A DNA stretch of 64,000 nt from an uncultured Arenicella sp. (GCA_947499305.1 CANMNN010000005.1:120013-184012); one strand, 5' to 3'; shown: positions 38,219-46,352, counted from the first letter of the stretch. Numbers and translations are program-made. Notes: generated from the letters alone by a model not told the origin.

Positions 38219-38254
38219 TATCTTATATGTCACTATATAGTGACATATAAGATA
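38219..38254. promoter_or_regulatory. 36-bp perfect palindrome at the TetR gene start (operator)
   Basis: Every base from 38219 to 38254 pairs with its mirror position; the central part reads TGTCACTATATAGTGACA. A second, imperfect copy (TGTCACTGAGTGGTGA) lies just upstream at 38202-38217. The palindrome covers the first five codons if the GTG at 38240 is used. Autoregulation by the encoded TetR protein is the natural inference. Confidence 0.8.
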
Positions 38255-38890
38255 ATTTTGAAAAATTCTAAAGCAACAAAAAATCGGGAGCAAACTGAAG
38301 CGAAGCTTGTGACGGCAATTGGCGAAGTGCTGGCCGAAAGGGGGTTTGGCAAGCTAGGAGTTAACGCAGTGGCGAAGCAAGCTGGTGTAGATAAAGTGCT
38401 CATCTATCGCTACTTTGATGGCTTAGATGGCTTGATGGAGCGTTATGCCTATTCCTCCGAATTTTGGCCGCCAGCTTCTGAATTATTGGGTGATCAAGTG
38501 CAGCGGGAACATTTAGCGGAAATGTCATTCGCCGATGGCTTCGCCGAAGTGTTCAGGCGCTATGCAAACGCTCTTCGGTCGCGACCTTTAACGCTGGAAA
38601 TTCTGTCATGGGAAACTATAGAACGAAACGCTTTAACCATTGCGATGGAAGAAGTGCGTGAATCTATGGGGCTAGAGCTTATGGCGTTTCTCAGTCAACT
38701 GGACCCGCCAGAAGCCGATTGGCAGGCAATTGCGAATTTATTTTCAGGGGGTATTCATTATTTGGCGATTCGAGCTCGAAAGGTGTCTACCTACACGGGA
38801 ATGAGTATTGCCGAGGATGAAGGTTGGGAACGGCTAATCGCCAGTATTGGCTTTCTTGTTGCAAATATTGAAGCCAATCAAGAAATTTAA
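38240..38890 (+). CDS. TetR-family transcription regulator
   Basis: 216 residues. The N-terminal HTH is clear: LVTAIGEVLAERGFGKLGVNAVAKQAGVDKVLIYRYFDGLDGL is its region (about 24-66), with the recognition helix at VDKVLIYRYF. The C-terminal ligand domain is not assignable. The start is uncertain: GTG 38240 lies inside the 36-bp palindrome, while TTG 38258 lies just outside it, leaves an 18-residue lead-in to the first helix and is the better choice if the palindrome is an operator. The following DUF4405-like gene starts 34 bp after the stop, so both probably answer to this repressor. The inducer is unknown. Confidence 0.9.
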   Translation: MTYKIILKNSKATKNREQTEAKLVTAIGEVLAERGFGKLGVNAVAKQAGVDKVLIYRYFDGLDGLMERYAYSSEFWPPASELLGDQVQREHLAEMSFADGFAEVFRRYANALRSRPLTLEILSWETIERNALTIAMEEVRESMGLELMAFLSQLDPPEADWQAIANLFSGGIHYLAIRARKVSTYTGMSIAEDEGWERLIASIGFLVANIEANQEI

Positions 38891-38924
38891 AAAATAACAA
38901 TTTAGTTAATGAAAAGAGTGATTT

Positions 38925-39962
38925 ATGAGCGCTGATAAAAAAATTAATCGTGCGGCGGTGAGTATCTTTATGCTGTTTGGTTTCGCTACAATTTTGATCA
39001 CCGGCTTACTGTCATACGGCTTGCGATACAATAGTCTATTGTCTGCGGTGCATACAGTTTTTGGCCTGACGTTCGTTTTTTTTGGCGTTTTTCACCTAAA
39101 AAATAATTTAAAGTCGATCGTAAATTACTTTCGTCAGCCTAAAGCTAAACGCTATGTATGGCTCGGAACATTGATGGTGCCGGTCACGGTTATCGGCTTA
39201 AGCGCCGGCTTACCACCGTTTCAGTCGATTGTGGACCTAGGTTACGCAATAAAAGAGCTCAAACCAATTGAACGCCAGTTAAGCGAAACAATTTACACGC
39301 GCTATCAACAACAAGGTAAGAGTCTGAGTATTGATATCAAAGCAGGCGAACATTACTCAGGTCCTGGCGCGACGGTCCTTGGCGTCACCATTACTGGCGT
39401 TCCGCAAATGGCCGTATGGTTAGAAGACAAGCAAGGAAACTACTTAGAAACACTGTATGTTACTAAGAAAGCCTCTGATAGCTCCTATATTCAATCTCTA
39501 TTCAGTGGTGAAGGGGCAAGGCGACCCGAGGCGCTTCCTCATTGGTCCTATGCGCGAGGCATCAAGAGCGCTGATGGGCTGATGATGCCGAGTAGTGCTA
39601 ACCCTATAGCTGACGCAATTACTGGCGCGACTCCAATCTCGAGCTTTGAACTGCGTACTAATACCGAGGCTGAGGAAGATGTCATTGTGAAGTTTGAAAT
39701 AAACCGCTCCTTCGATTTTAATGAGGTCTATCATCGAGAGGCGTTTCCTGATGACCCAATCTACAGCGGCACAGGCTCGTCGGCTCAACCGTCATTGATT
39801 TATGCAGCGACGGTGAACTTAAAAGACGATCAGCCTTATTATTTTATGCGCTTAATTGGAAGAGGCCATCACTCGGGTAAAAACGGGGAGTTATACGAGG
39901 ACCTATCTGGTATCACAACGGCTAAGGAAATGGTCAGCCGTATTATTGTTGAAGTGTTATGA
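38925..39962 (+). CDS. DUF4405-like membrane protein with large exported domain
   Basis: 345-residue protein of unknown function. Three hydrophobic helices in the first 110 residues (AAVSIFMLFGFATILITGLL, TVFGLTFVFFGVFHL, LMVPVTVIGLSAG) match the DUF4405 layout, with histidines at VHTVFG and FHLKNN spaced like cytochrome b-type haem ligands. The remaining ~230 residues (DLGYAIKELKP onward) are predicted outside and contain GPGATVLGVTITGVPQMAVWLEDKQGNYLETLYVTK-like beta strands, reminiscent of the DUF2271 domain. A redox or envelope-stress role is a guess. Its operon with a TetR repressor implies induction by a small molecule. Confidence 0.7.
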   Translation: MSADKKINRAAVSIFMLFGFATILITGLLSYGLRYNSLLSAVHTVFGLTFVFFGVFHLKNNLKSIVNYFRQPKAKRYVWLGTLMVPVTVIGLSAGLPPFQSIVDLGYAIKELKPIERQLSETIYTRYQQQGKSLSIDIKAGEHYSGPGATVLGVTITGVPQMAVWLEDKQGNYLETLYVTKKASDSSYIQSLFSGEGARRPEALPHWSYARGIKSADGLMMPSSANPIADAITGATPISSFELRTNTEAEEDVIVKFEINRSFDFNEVYHREAFPDDPIYSGTGSSAQPSLIYAATVNLKDDQPYYFMRLIGRGHHSGKNGELYEDLSGITTAKEMVSRIIVEVL

Positions 39963-39989
39963 ACGGTTAAAGATTGGTAGTTGTATTGA

Positions 39990-40901
39990 TTAGGGTTGAA
40001 CTAGCACCTCAAGCAAAAGCGAGCGTAGCCATGCTAAGGCCGTGTCTTGCTCAGTGTTTTCATGCCAATAAAGGCTCGTACCAAAACTGGGTATTGAGAA
40101 CGGAAGATTAACGATACATAGGTCATCATCCAGTAGTTGCTCAGCCATTCCCGATGTTACAGTTAGAATCTGTTGCGACGATTTAAGTATTTTTGCAGCG
40201 GCGAAATAGTTTTGGCAACGAACATTGGTTTTGCGCTCTAAGCCTTGTTGTCGAAAGAAGGTGTCCTCCATGGTCATTCCCTGCGGGCGATTTGACACAC
40301 TAATATGTTGGCTTCGTAAGTAAGCCGGCTTGTCCAAGGAATATCGCAATGGATGTTTCTTACGCATAAGAACCTTAAAGCCTCCGCTGCCTAGTTTTTG
40401 CTGCCGTACAGGTTTCTCAACCGATATAGATACGTCTAGGGCGACATCAATATGACCCGCGCCAAGGTCGCGGGATAGGTTGGTACGGTCGATTTTAACG
40501 CTTGCGATACCCACATTCGGTGCTCGCCTAGACATGATCTCGCAGAGTTTCGGAAGAATCGATGGTTCAAGAGCATCATGCATTCCAATTCTAAATACAT
40601 GATCACTGCGGCTTGGCTCGAATTCGCCCCATTGTTGAAGAATCTGCTGCAAGCGTGTGAGGTTGTCGATAATCAATGGCGCCATGCGACTGCACGCGGC
40701 TGTAGGCACCATTTTATTATGCGATCTTTGGAAAAGTGGGTCGCCTAAAGATTCTCTCAAACGTTTCATCGCATGGCTAACCGCCGATGGCGTGAGGTGT
40801 AGGATATCAGCCGTTCGGCTCATATTTTGTTCAACATAAAGAGTTTGAAAAACCTTGAGTAAGTTCAGATCTAGTTGTTGGATTCGTTTTGGATTAGCCA
40901 T
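39990..40901 (-). CDS. LysR-family transcription regulator
   Basis: 303-residue regulator. The N-terminal winged HTH is standard (LDLNLLKVFQTLYVEQNMSRTADILHLTPSAVSHAMKRL region, residues 9-47; recognition helix TPSAVSHAMKRLRE), then FQRSHNKMVPT and a periplasmic-binding-like co-inducer domain from about 90. The LDLNLLKVF start resembles the NodD/LeuO branch. It is divergent from the acyl-CoA dehydrogenase gene with 122 bp between, and a T-N11-A palindrome lies six bases before its start codon. It most likely controls the acyl-CoA catabolic cluster to its right. Confidence 0.93.
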   Translation of the reverse strand: MANPKRIQQLDLNLLKVFQTLYVEQNMSRTADILHLTPSAVSHAMKRLRESLGDPLFQRSHNKMVPTAACSRMAPLIIDNLTRLQQILQQWGEFEPSRSDHVFRIGMHDALEPSILPKLCEIMSRRAPNVGIASVKIDRTNLSRDLGAGHIDVALDVSISVEKPVRQQKLGSGGFKVLMRKKHPLRYSLDKPAYLRSQHISVSNRPQGMTMEDTFFRQQGLERKTNVRCQNYFAAAKILKSSQQILTVTSGMAEQLLDDDLCIVNLPFSIPSFGTSLYWHENTEQDTALAWLRSLLLEVLVQP

Positions 40902-40906
40902 GCGTG

Positions 40907-40919
40907 TGAATTAAATTCA
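40907..40919. promoter_or_regulatory. LysR-type T-N11-A box
   Basis: TGAATTAAATTCA, a 13-bp odd palindrome fitting the T-N11-A consensus of LysR proteins, lies in the divergent promoter immediately upstream of the regulator's own start. It would suit autorepression and activation of the dehydrogenase operon. Confidence 0.6.
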
Positions 40920-41023
40920 TAGTTTTAGGTAAGTATATTTCATTCTATTCATGTTTCTATGGCTTATTCTCTAGTCTTTCAAGATTGTCATCAAATCATT
41001 CGCACAACCGAGAGAGTCACCTT

Positions 41024-42256
41024 ATGAACTTTGAACACAGTGCTAAAACCAAAGATTACATTGCTAGGGTTAAAACGTTTATACGAGACAATATAGAGCC
41101 GGTTGAGGCTCAAATTTACCGCGAGCTTCATGAACTTAATCCCGGTGGAGACTGGCTAAATTGGAAGCTTCATCCATTGGTTGAAAAATTTAAGGGCATG
41201 GCTAAGCAGCAAGGTCTGTGGAATTTATTTTTACCGGACGATGAGCTAGGTAAAGGCTTAACGACCTTGGAATATGCACCATTAGCTGAGGAGATGGGGC
41301 GTATGTTGTTCACGCCCGAAATTTTTAATTGTAATGCTCCTGATACGGGGAATATGGAAGTGTTGTATCACTTTGGCGATGAGAGCCAGAAAGAGCAATG
41401 GCTGACGCCCTTGCTCGAAGGCGAGATTCGCTCAGTATTTGGCATGACGGAGCCAGATGTTGCTTCGTCGGACGCAACAAATATGCAAGCCACGATTGCT
41501 CAAGACGGTAATGATGTGGTGATCAATGGCAAAAAATGGTGGAGTACTGGCTTAGGACACCCAAATGCAAAGTTCACGATTTTAATGGGCTTATCGAACC
41601 CTGAAAACGATCGACATAGCCAACATGCAATGGTGATCATACCTCTCGATTCGCCGGGTGTTGAGATCAAGCGTATGCTTACGGCCTATGGTGATTATGA
41701 TGCGCCATACGGACACGGTGAAATGCACTTTACTGATGTGCGGGTTTCGAAAGAGAACCTAATTATGGGTATGGGTAAGGGCTTTGCGATAGCTCAAGGT
41801 CGTTTAGGCCCTGGCCGTATTCATCATTGCATGCGAACCATCGGGATGGCCGAGAAAGCACTGGAAATGGCAATTGGTCGAGGGTTGGAACGAGAAGCTT
41901 TTGGAAAGCAGATCCTAAAACTCGGTGGCAATGGCGAACGTATTGCTCAAGCTCGTATCGCTATTCATCAAGCTCGCCTTATGACTCTGCACGCGGCTTG
42001 GAAAATAGATACTGTTGGTGTAAAGAACGCAATGACAGAAATTTCAGCGATTAAAGTCGCTGTACCAACCATGGCTCAAAATGTTGTTGATATGGCTGTG
42101 CAAATGCACGGTGGCGCAGGTATGAGTAGTGATTTTCCATTAGCTCATTTCGCTGCAGGGGCTAGAGCTTTGCGTTTGGCGGATGGCCCAGACGAAGTTC
42201 ACATGGGCATGGTGACTCGTCTAGAACTTAAAAAGTATCAGACTAAATTCGCATAG
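41024..42256 (+). CDS. ACAD10/11-like acyl-CoA dehydrogenase
   Basis: 410-residue FAD enzyme. The segment FGMTEPDVASSDATNMQATI followed by GKKWWSTGLGHPNAK closely resembles eukaryotic ACAD11 and bacterial LvaC-type proteins, a branch that acts on phosphorylated 4-hydroxyacyl-CoAs rather than on plain fatty acyl-CoAs. GPGRIHHCMRTIGMAEKALE and MHGGAGMSSDFPLAH are the C-terminal FAD and oligomer segments. ATG 41024 with a purine-rich GAGAGAG upstream is chosen over an in-frame TTG at 40985. First gene of a plus-strand cluster with SDR, APH-like kinase, histidine phosphatase and a second SDR. Confidence 0.9.
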   Translation: MNFEHSAKTKDYIARVKTFIRDNIEPVEAQIYRELHELNPGGDWLNWKLHPLVEKFKGMAKQQGLWNLFLPDDELGKGLTTLEYAPLAEEMGRMLFTPEIFNCNAPDTGNMEVLYHFGDESQKEQWLTPLLEGEIRSVFGMTEPDVASSDATNMQATIAQDGNDVVINGKKWWSTGLGHPNAKFTILMGLSNPENDRHSQHAMVIIPLDSPGVEIKRMLTAYGDYDAPYGHGEMHFTDVRVSKENLIMGMGKGFAIAQGRLGPGRIHHCMRTIGMAEKALEMAIGRGLEREAFGKQILKLGGNGERIAQARIAIHQARLMTLHAAWKIDTVGVKNAMTEISAIKVAVPTMAQNVVDMAVQMHGGAGMSSDFPLAHFAAGARALRLADGPDEVHMGMVTRLELKKYQTKFA

Positions 42257-42427
42257 GCATATAATGACTTATAAAATGTATGTGGCGCCGATATTTCCAA
42301 AGTAAAACTTAACTAAAAATAGTTTCAAGTAGTTTTACAGAGTTTATCGCATACTAAGTGGCCTAAGTTTCAAATGGTTTGCTTAATTCGCGAATACAAC
42401 AAAGATATGGACTGACGAGTCCGAGGA

Positions 42428-43243
42428 ATGATGAGAAAAATTTTAATAACAGGCGCTGGCTCTGGATTGGGAGAAGCGCTGGCCAAAAAGTACTCCAAAG
42501 AAGGTTCTGAAATCTGTGTGGCCGACGTTAATCAAGAGGGCGGAGAAGCAGTTGTTCAGTATATTCAAAATGCCGGTGGCGAAGCATTTTTCGTAAAGTG
42601 TGATATCACTCAGCAATGGGACGTTGAGAAATTAGTAATGACAGTCGCGGAGCGATGGGGCTCGATCGATGTGCTTATAAACAATGCAGGTGTTGCGAGC
42701 GCTGGAAAAATTGATTCGGAAACCATGGAGCAGTGGCAGTGGGTACTTGATATCAACTTGCTTGGTCATGTGCGAATGACTAAATCTTGCTTACCTTTGT
42801 TACGCAATAGCGAGGCGGCCGATAAAACTATCATTAACATAGCTTCGCAGGCCGGCTTAACCGCAGCACCTGGCATGGCTAGTTATTGCGTCACTAAGGC
42901 GGCGATGGTTAGTCTCTCCGAAACCATGCACCTTGAGTTGGCGGTAGATGACATACATGTTGCCGTTGTTTGCCCAGCCTTTTTTGATACAAACCTAAAC
43001 CAATCATTGCGTAGTAGTGATGAAAAAATGCAGGCAATCGTGACCAAGCTGATCAAGAAATCGGGTGTTAGTGCCGATGAAATTGCTGGCAAGGTGTTTG
43101 ACGCTGTAAGTAAAAAGAAATTCATGATCGTAACTCATAAAGACGGACGTAAGGCGTATCGATTAAAGCGTTTTTTGTCGATGGAACGCTATTTAGAGAT
43201 AGTCAAGAAAAGAACCGCCAAGTTTGTAAAGAAAAATGTCTGA
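42428..43243 (+). CDS. Short-chain dehydrogenase/reductase
   Basis: 271-residue classical SDR using NAD(P)H. TGAGSGLGEALAKKYSKEG is the cofactor glycine motif (residues 8-26), NNAGVAS follows at about 88, and the catalytic Ser-Tyr-Lys is in NIASQAGL and SYCVTKAAM. An aspartate after the second strand (VADVNQEGG) suggests preference for NAD(H). ATG 42428 is followed by a second ATG; GAGGA sits just upstream. Its 3' end overlaps the next gene by eight bases. The substrate is probably a hydroxy or keto acyl intermediate of this cluster. Confidence 0.92.
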   Translation: MMRKILITGAGSGLGEALAKKYSKEGSEICVADVNQEGGEAVVQYIQNAGGEAFFVKCDITQQWDVEKLVMTVAERWGSIDVLINNAGVASAGKIDSETMEQWQWVLDINLLGHVRMTKSCLPLLRNSEAADKTIINIASQAGLTAAPGMASYCVTKAAMVSLSETMHLELAVDDIHVAVVCPAFFDTNLNQSLRSSDEKMQAIVTKLIKKSGVSADEIAGKVFDAVSKKKFMIVTHKDGRKAYRLKRFLSMERYLEIVKKRTAKFVKKNV

Positions 43244-44312
43244 TTCACGAAACAGTATTGATGCGGCTGGAACTATAAGAAAAGGTGAAGAGCTTGATCT
43301 AATTAGTTTGAATCCTTGGTTGCTAGAGAAGCTAGAAGGGGTCAGTGGCACGCCTAGTGTGACCCAGTATTCGGGTGGCGCATCAAATTGGACCTATTGT
43401 TTAGGCTACCCCGAAAAAGAAGTAGTGCTTCGGCGAGCGCCGGATGGCACTAAAGCTAAAGGTGCACACGATATGGGGCGAGAATACCGTTTGCAAGCAG
43501 CACTAAAGCCAGTTTACCCCTATGTGCCAGACATGCTTGCCCATAGCGATGATGTTTCGATTCTCGGCGCTGAGTTTTATGTAATGGAAAAGCTCAACGG
43601 AATGATCCCAAGAACTAACATGCCGCGCGGCCTAAATTTAGATCAAGAGCAATGTCGACAGCTATGCTACAACGCTTTAGATAGCTTAATCGAGCTTCAT
43701 CAAGTTGACTACAAGGCGGCCGGGCTTGATCACATCGCAAAAGGTGGTGGTTATACCGAACGACAGATTAGCGGTTGGACTCATCGCTATAAAAAGGCTA
43801 AAACTTGGAATGTGCCAAGCGCTCGAGGCGTGATTAATTGGCTAGCCGACAACATGCCTGAAAAAGAAACCATTTGCTTAACGCACAATGATTTCCGTTT
43901 GGATAATCTAGTTTTAAACGCTGATGAGCCAACTGAGATTATTGGGGTTCTCGATTGGGAGCTAGCGACTTTGGGTGACCCTTTGATGGATTTAGGCAAC
44001 TCACTTGCTTACTGGGTAGAGGCCGACGATGACTTTTTTGCTCAAAAAACCCGCAGGCAGCCGACTCACTTAGATGGAATGCTCAGTCGCCAAGAAGTGA
44101 TCGATTACTATCTAGCGAAAACCGATAGTGAAGTTAAGGACTTTACCTTTTATGAAGTATATGGGCTGTTCCGCTTAGCCGGTATTGTGCAGCAAATTTA
44201 CTATCGTTATCACCATAAACAAACTCAAAATCCTGCATTCAAAATACTTTGGGTGTTTGTACATTATTTAATGCATCGATGCCGCAAGGCAATCAAGCAA
44301 TCAGGAAAATAG
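43236..44312 (+). CDS. APH-like phosphotransferase (ACAD10/11 kinase-domain type)
   Basis: 358-residue kinase of the aminoglycoside-phosphotransferase fold. QYSGGASNWTYCLGYPEKEVVLRRAP is the nucleotide-binding region; LTHNDFRLDNLV is the catalytic Brenner motif with catalytic aspartate; GVLDWELATLGDPLMDLGN holds the metal-binding DxD. These match the N-terminal kinase domain of ACAD10/11 and LvaA of Pseudomonas putida, which phosphorylates the hydroxyl of 4-hydroxyacyl-CoA. Antibiotic resistance is therefore not suggested. It overlaps the preceding SDR gene by eight bases. Confidence 0.9.
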   Translation: MSDSRNSIDAAGTIRKGEELDLISLNPWLLEKLEGVSGTPSVTQYSGGASNWTYCLGYPEKEVVLRRAPDGTKAKGAHDMGREYRLQAALKPVYPYVPDMLAHSDDVSILGAEFYVMEKLNGMIPRTNMPRGLNLDQEQCRQLCYNALDSLIELHQVDYKAAGLDHIAKGGGYTERQISGWTHRYKKAKTWNVPSARGVINWLADNMPEKETICLTHNDFRLDNLVLNADEPTEIIGVLDWELATLGDPLMDLGNSLAYWVEADDDFFAQKTRRQPTHLDGMLSRQEVIDYYLAKTDSEVKDFTFYEVYGLFRLAGIVQQIYYRYHHKQTQNPAFKILWVFVHYLMHRCRKAIKQSGK

Positions 44313-44317
44313 GCGTA

Positions 44318-45022
44318 ATGGCTACTATTTATTTAATTCGACATGGGCAAGCCTCTTTCGGCAAAGAAAACTACGATCAATTATCTGACTTAGGTCACCA
44401 ACAGGCCGCACGATTAGGCGATGTTCTAAGTCAGCGATTAGCAAATTTTGACGCGGTGCATCTCGGCTCCATGTTGCGCCACAAGCAAACTGCCGAGAAC
44501 TGCTTAGGAGGTTTTGAACAGTGCTTAGAATCGACTAACGCGGTATTTGATTCTAATTGGAATGAGTACGATTTTCGCGACATATTGACTCAATTGCGCC
44601 CTGAATTTGCTACGGCGAAAGGCACCACTGACTACATACGCAGCCAATCGGACCCTAAAGCCGCCTTCGAACACGCATTTAACAGCGCTGTGGATCGTTG
44701 GGTTTCTGGTGACTACGACGCTGACTATATTGAGTCGTGGTCGACGTTCAGTTCTCGTATTCACGAAGCGTTCAAAGCCACAATAGCTAATAATAAAGGC
44801 AAAAAGAATATTGCTGTGTTCACTTCCGGTGGTCCTATTTCAGTCGTTAGCCAACACTTGTTGGGTGTCGCTGAAAACAAAATGATGCAAATGAATTGGA
44901 CTCTGCTTAATTGCGGCGTAACCAAAATCGTGACCACAGGTTCACGGCAATTTTTATCGTCACTAAATGAACATACGCATTTTGAAGGGCCCGACAACAA
45001 ACACTTTATAACTTACGCATAA
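44318..45022 (+). CDS. Histidine phosphatase family protein
   Basis: 234-residue phosphatase of the phosphoglycerate-mutase-like superfamily. The catalytic LIRHGQASFG is at residues 5-14, with the second-half histidine in VFTSGGPISVV-type strand (the equivalent position is partly changed: GGPI replaces the usual H-G-x) and HLGSMLRHKQTAENCL supplying the arginine pocket. ATG 44318, five bases after the kinase stop, is chosen; an upstream in-frame ATG at 44249 lies inside the kinase gene. A plausible role is hydrolysis of a phosphorylated intermediate or side product, inferred from position only. Confidence 0.87.
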   Translation: MATIYLIRHGQASFGKENYDQLSDLGHQQAARLGDVLSQRLANFDAVHLGSMLRHKQTAENCLGGFEQCLESTNAVFDSNWNEYDFRDILTQLRPEFATAKGTTDYIRSQSDPKAAFEHAFNSAVDRWVSGDYDADYIESWSTFSSRIHEAFKATIANNKGKKNIAVFTSGGPISVVSQHLLGVAENKMMQMNWTLLNCGVTKIVTTGSRQFLSSLNEHTHFEGPDNKHFITYA

Positions 45023-45028
45023 CATCTT

Positions 45029-45778
45029 ATGAGCAGACAGAATATTTTAATTACGGGTGCTAGTTCCGGGCTAGGCTACACCATGGCGAAAATGTACGCC
45101 GAACAAGGTAAAAACCTAGCATTGTGCGCCCGGCGTGTTGAACGTTTAGAAGAACTTCAAGATGAAATAGCCAAAATGCACCCAGAAGTAAAGGTGTCAG
45201 TCAGGTCTCTTGATGTTAATGATCATGATCAGGTGTTTGAAGTGTTCAGAGCCTTTGCTGACGATCTTGGGCATTTAGATCGAGTGATTGTTAACGCTGG
45301 CATGGGCAAGGGCGCATCTTTAGGCACTGGCTACTTTCATGCGAATAAGCAAACAGCGATAACGAACTTCGTTTCGGCAATTGCTCAGTGTGAAGCTGCG
45401 TTGGAGCTCTTCAGAGCCCAAAATCATGGTCATCTCGTGACGATTTCTTCTGTGAGCGCTGTTAGAGGCTTTCGCCGTGCTATGACTGTATATGCCGCTA
45501 CAAAAGCAGCGATAACAAACCTAACTGAAGGTATTCGAGTTGATTTGTTAGACACCCCGATAAAAGCCACTACGATTCACCCAGGCTTTATTCGTAGCGA
45601 AATTAATGAAAAAGTCAAAACTGTGCCCTTTATCGTAGACACTGAGACGGGATGTAAGGCGATACTTAAAGCAATTGAAAAAGAAGGGGCAAGCTATTAT
45701 GTGCCAGGTTGGCCATGGGAACTAGTCTGCCGTATTATGAAAATAATGCCGATCAGTATGCTTAAGAAAATGAGCTAA
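45029..45778 (+). CDS. Short-chain dehydrogenase/reductase (second)
   Basis: 249-residue classical SDR. TGASSGLGYTMAKMYAEQGK is the cofactor motif (residues 8-27); CARRVERLE, with two arginines after the second strand, points to NADP(H). VNAGMGKG and ISSVSAVRG lead to the Tyr-Lys pair in VYAATKAAI. The 3' end (PGWPWELVCRIMKIMPISML) is hydrophobic and may associate with membranes. It starts six bases after the phosphatase stop and ends the cluster. The differing cofactor preference from the first SDR suggests opposite redox directions. Confidence 0.92.
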   Translation: MSRQNILITGASSGLGYTMAKMYAEQGKNLALCARRVERLEELQDEIAKMHPEVKVSVRSLDVNDHDQVFEVFRAFADDLGHLDRVIVNAGMGKGASLGTGYFHANKQTAITNFVSAIAQCEAALELFRAQNHGHLVTISSVSAVRGFRRAMTVYAATKAAITNLTEGIRVDLLDTPIKATTIHPGFIRSEINEKVKTVPFIVDTETGCKAILKAIEKEGASYYVPGWPWELVCRIMKIMPISMLKKMS

Positions 45779-45989
45779 GGTTAGATGGGCCAATTCTGCT
45801 ACAAATTACGATAGAAAATACTTTGCTTACTAATCTGCCTGAATATTTAAAAACAATTGATGAAAAATGCCGTTTTTGGCCCAAAAGGTAAGCACAGACC
45901 TAAAATAGATAGGATGAAACTAAAAACATGTCTAGCATCTTTATCTGATTGTGTTATTTTAAGTGTGCGTACACGTAACAGTGCGCAAC
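45779..45989. other. Intergenic region after the SDR gene
   Basis: No gene seen. A/T-rich; presumably contains the 3' end of the acyl-CoA operon and the promoter of the structured RNA that follows. A quasi-palindrome around GTGCGTACAC (45964-45973) lies just before the RNA. No convincing terminator with U-tract was found here. Confidence 0.4.
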
Positions 45990-46142
45990 AACCTCCAATT
46001 ACCGCAGCTAATCTTCCAACCCGACGCTTGCAGTAACTGGAGGCCACCTCAAATAGGATTTGAGGTAAAAATAGGAAGATACCCGTGGGGGGACAGTTCT
46101 TCCGGAAGGCTCTTGAGTTTACCCCCTCAAGGGCCTTTTTTT
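45990..46142 (+). ncRNA. Putative structured RNA ending in a rho-independent terminator
   Basis: Non-coding stretch with dense base pairing. Stem A: 45992-45997 with 46038-46043, continued by 45999-46002/46033-46036 and 46004-46007/46028-46031. Stem B: 46046-46054 with 46058-46066, nine perfect pairs and an AGG loop. Stem C: 46074-46079 with 46098-46103. The loop of stem A carries ATCTTCC (46011-46017), perfectly complementary to GGAAGAT at 46074-46080, so it competes with stem C. The six G at 46087-46092 can pair with the C-run in the terminator loop. It ends at the strong terminator 46108-46142. No match to riboswitch, 6S, tmRNA or SRP RNA consensus was recognised. The 5' end is unknown. 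It could be an independent sRNA or a switch-like leader. Confidence 0.6.
46108..46142 (+). terminator. Strong rho-independent terminator of the structured RNA
   Basis: GGCTCTTGAG pairs with CTCAAGGGCC (ten pairs, one G-U) around an 8-nt loop containing ACCCC, followed by seven T. The loop C-run is complementary to a G-run 30 bases upstream. Confidence 0.9.
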
Positions 46143-46261
46143 ATTCTTACCAAATCCATTCGCGCATGTCTTTGTAAAGAGATTAGACCCAAACGTAGGG
46201 TTTTAAATCTTGTACAACTTCGCCTTGAGTAATACTTTTACACACCTTTGAGCATTTTCAC

Positions 46262-46326
46262 AACTGTCTGATTTTCGTTATACCTATCTTTTGGTTGCTA
46301 GTATGGCTTCTTTAAACTGTCTAATT
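46262..46326. promoter_or_regulatory. Direct repeat AACTGTCTRATT in the KASIII promoter region
   Basis: AACTGTCTGATT (46262-46273) and AACTGTCTAATT (46315-46326) differ at one base and start 53 bp apart, close to five helical turns. The second is part of a TGTCT-6-AGACA inverted repeat and lies 27 bp before the KASIII start codon. A regulator site is inferred. Confidence 0.4.
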
Positions 46327-46352
46327 CCAGACAATCCTAATGGAGCTTCATT

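Noticed and set aside
43236..44312. Aminoglycoside resistance gene
   Set aside because: The APH fold is present, but the motifs and neighbours match the ACAD10/11 and LvaA kinases, not antibiotic phosphotransferases.
45990..46142. Cobalamin, SAM, c-di-GMP-I or other known riboswitch, 6S, tmRNA or 4.5S RNA
   Set aside because: I compared remembered consensus elements (for example the B12 box, the SRP tetraloop region, the tmRNA ends) and found only short chance similarities such as AATAGGAA and TTCCGGAAGG.
45963..46232. 89-codon open frame across the structured RNA
   Set aside because: It reads through three stable hairpins and the terminator; the base-pairing pattern explains the sequence better than a protein.
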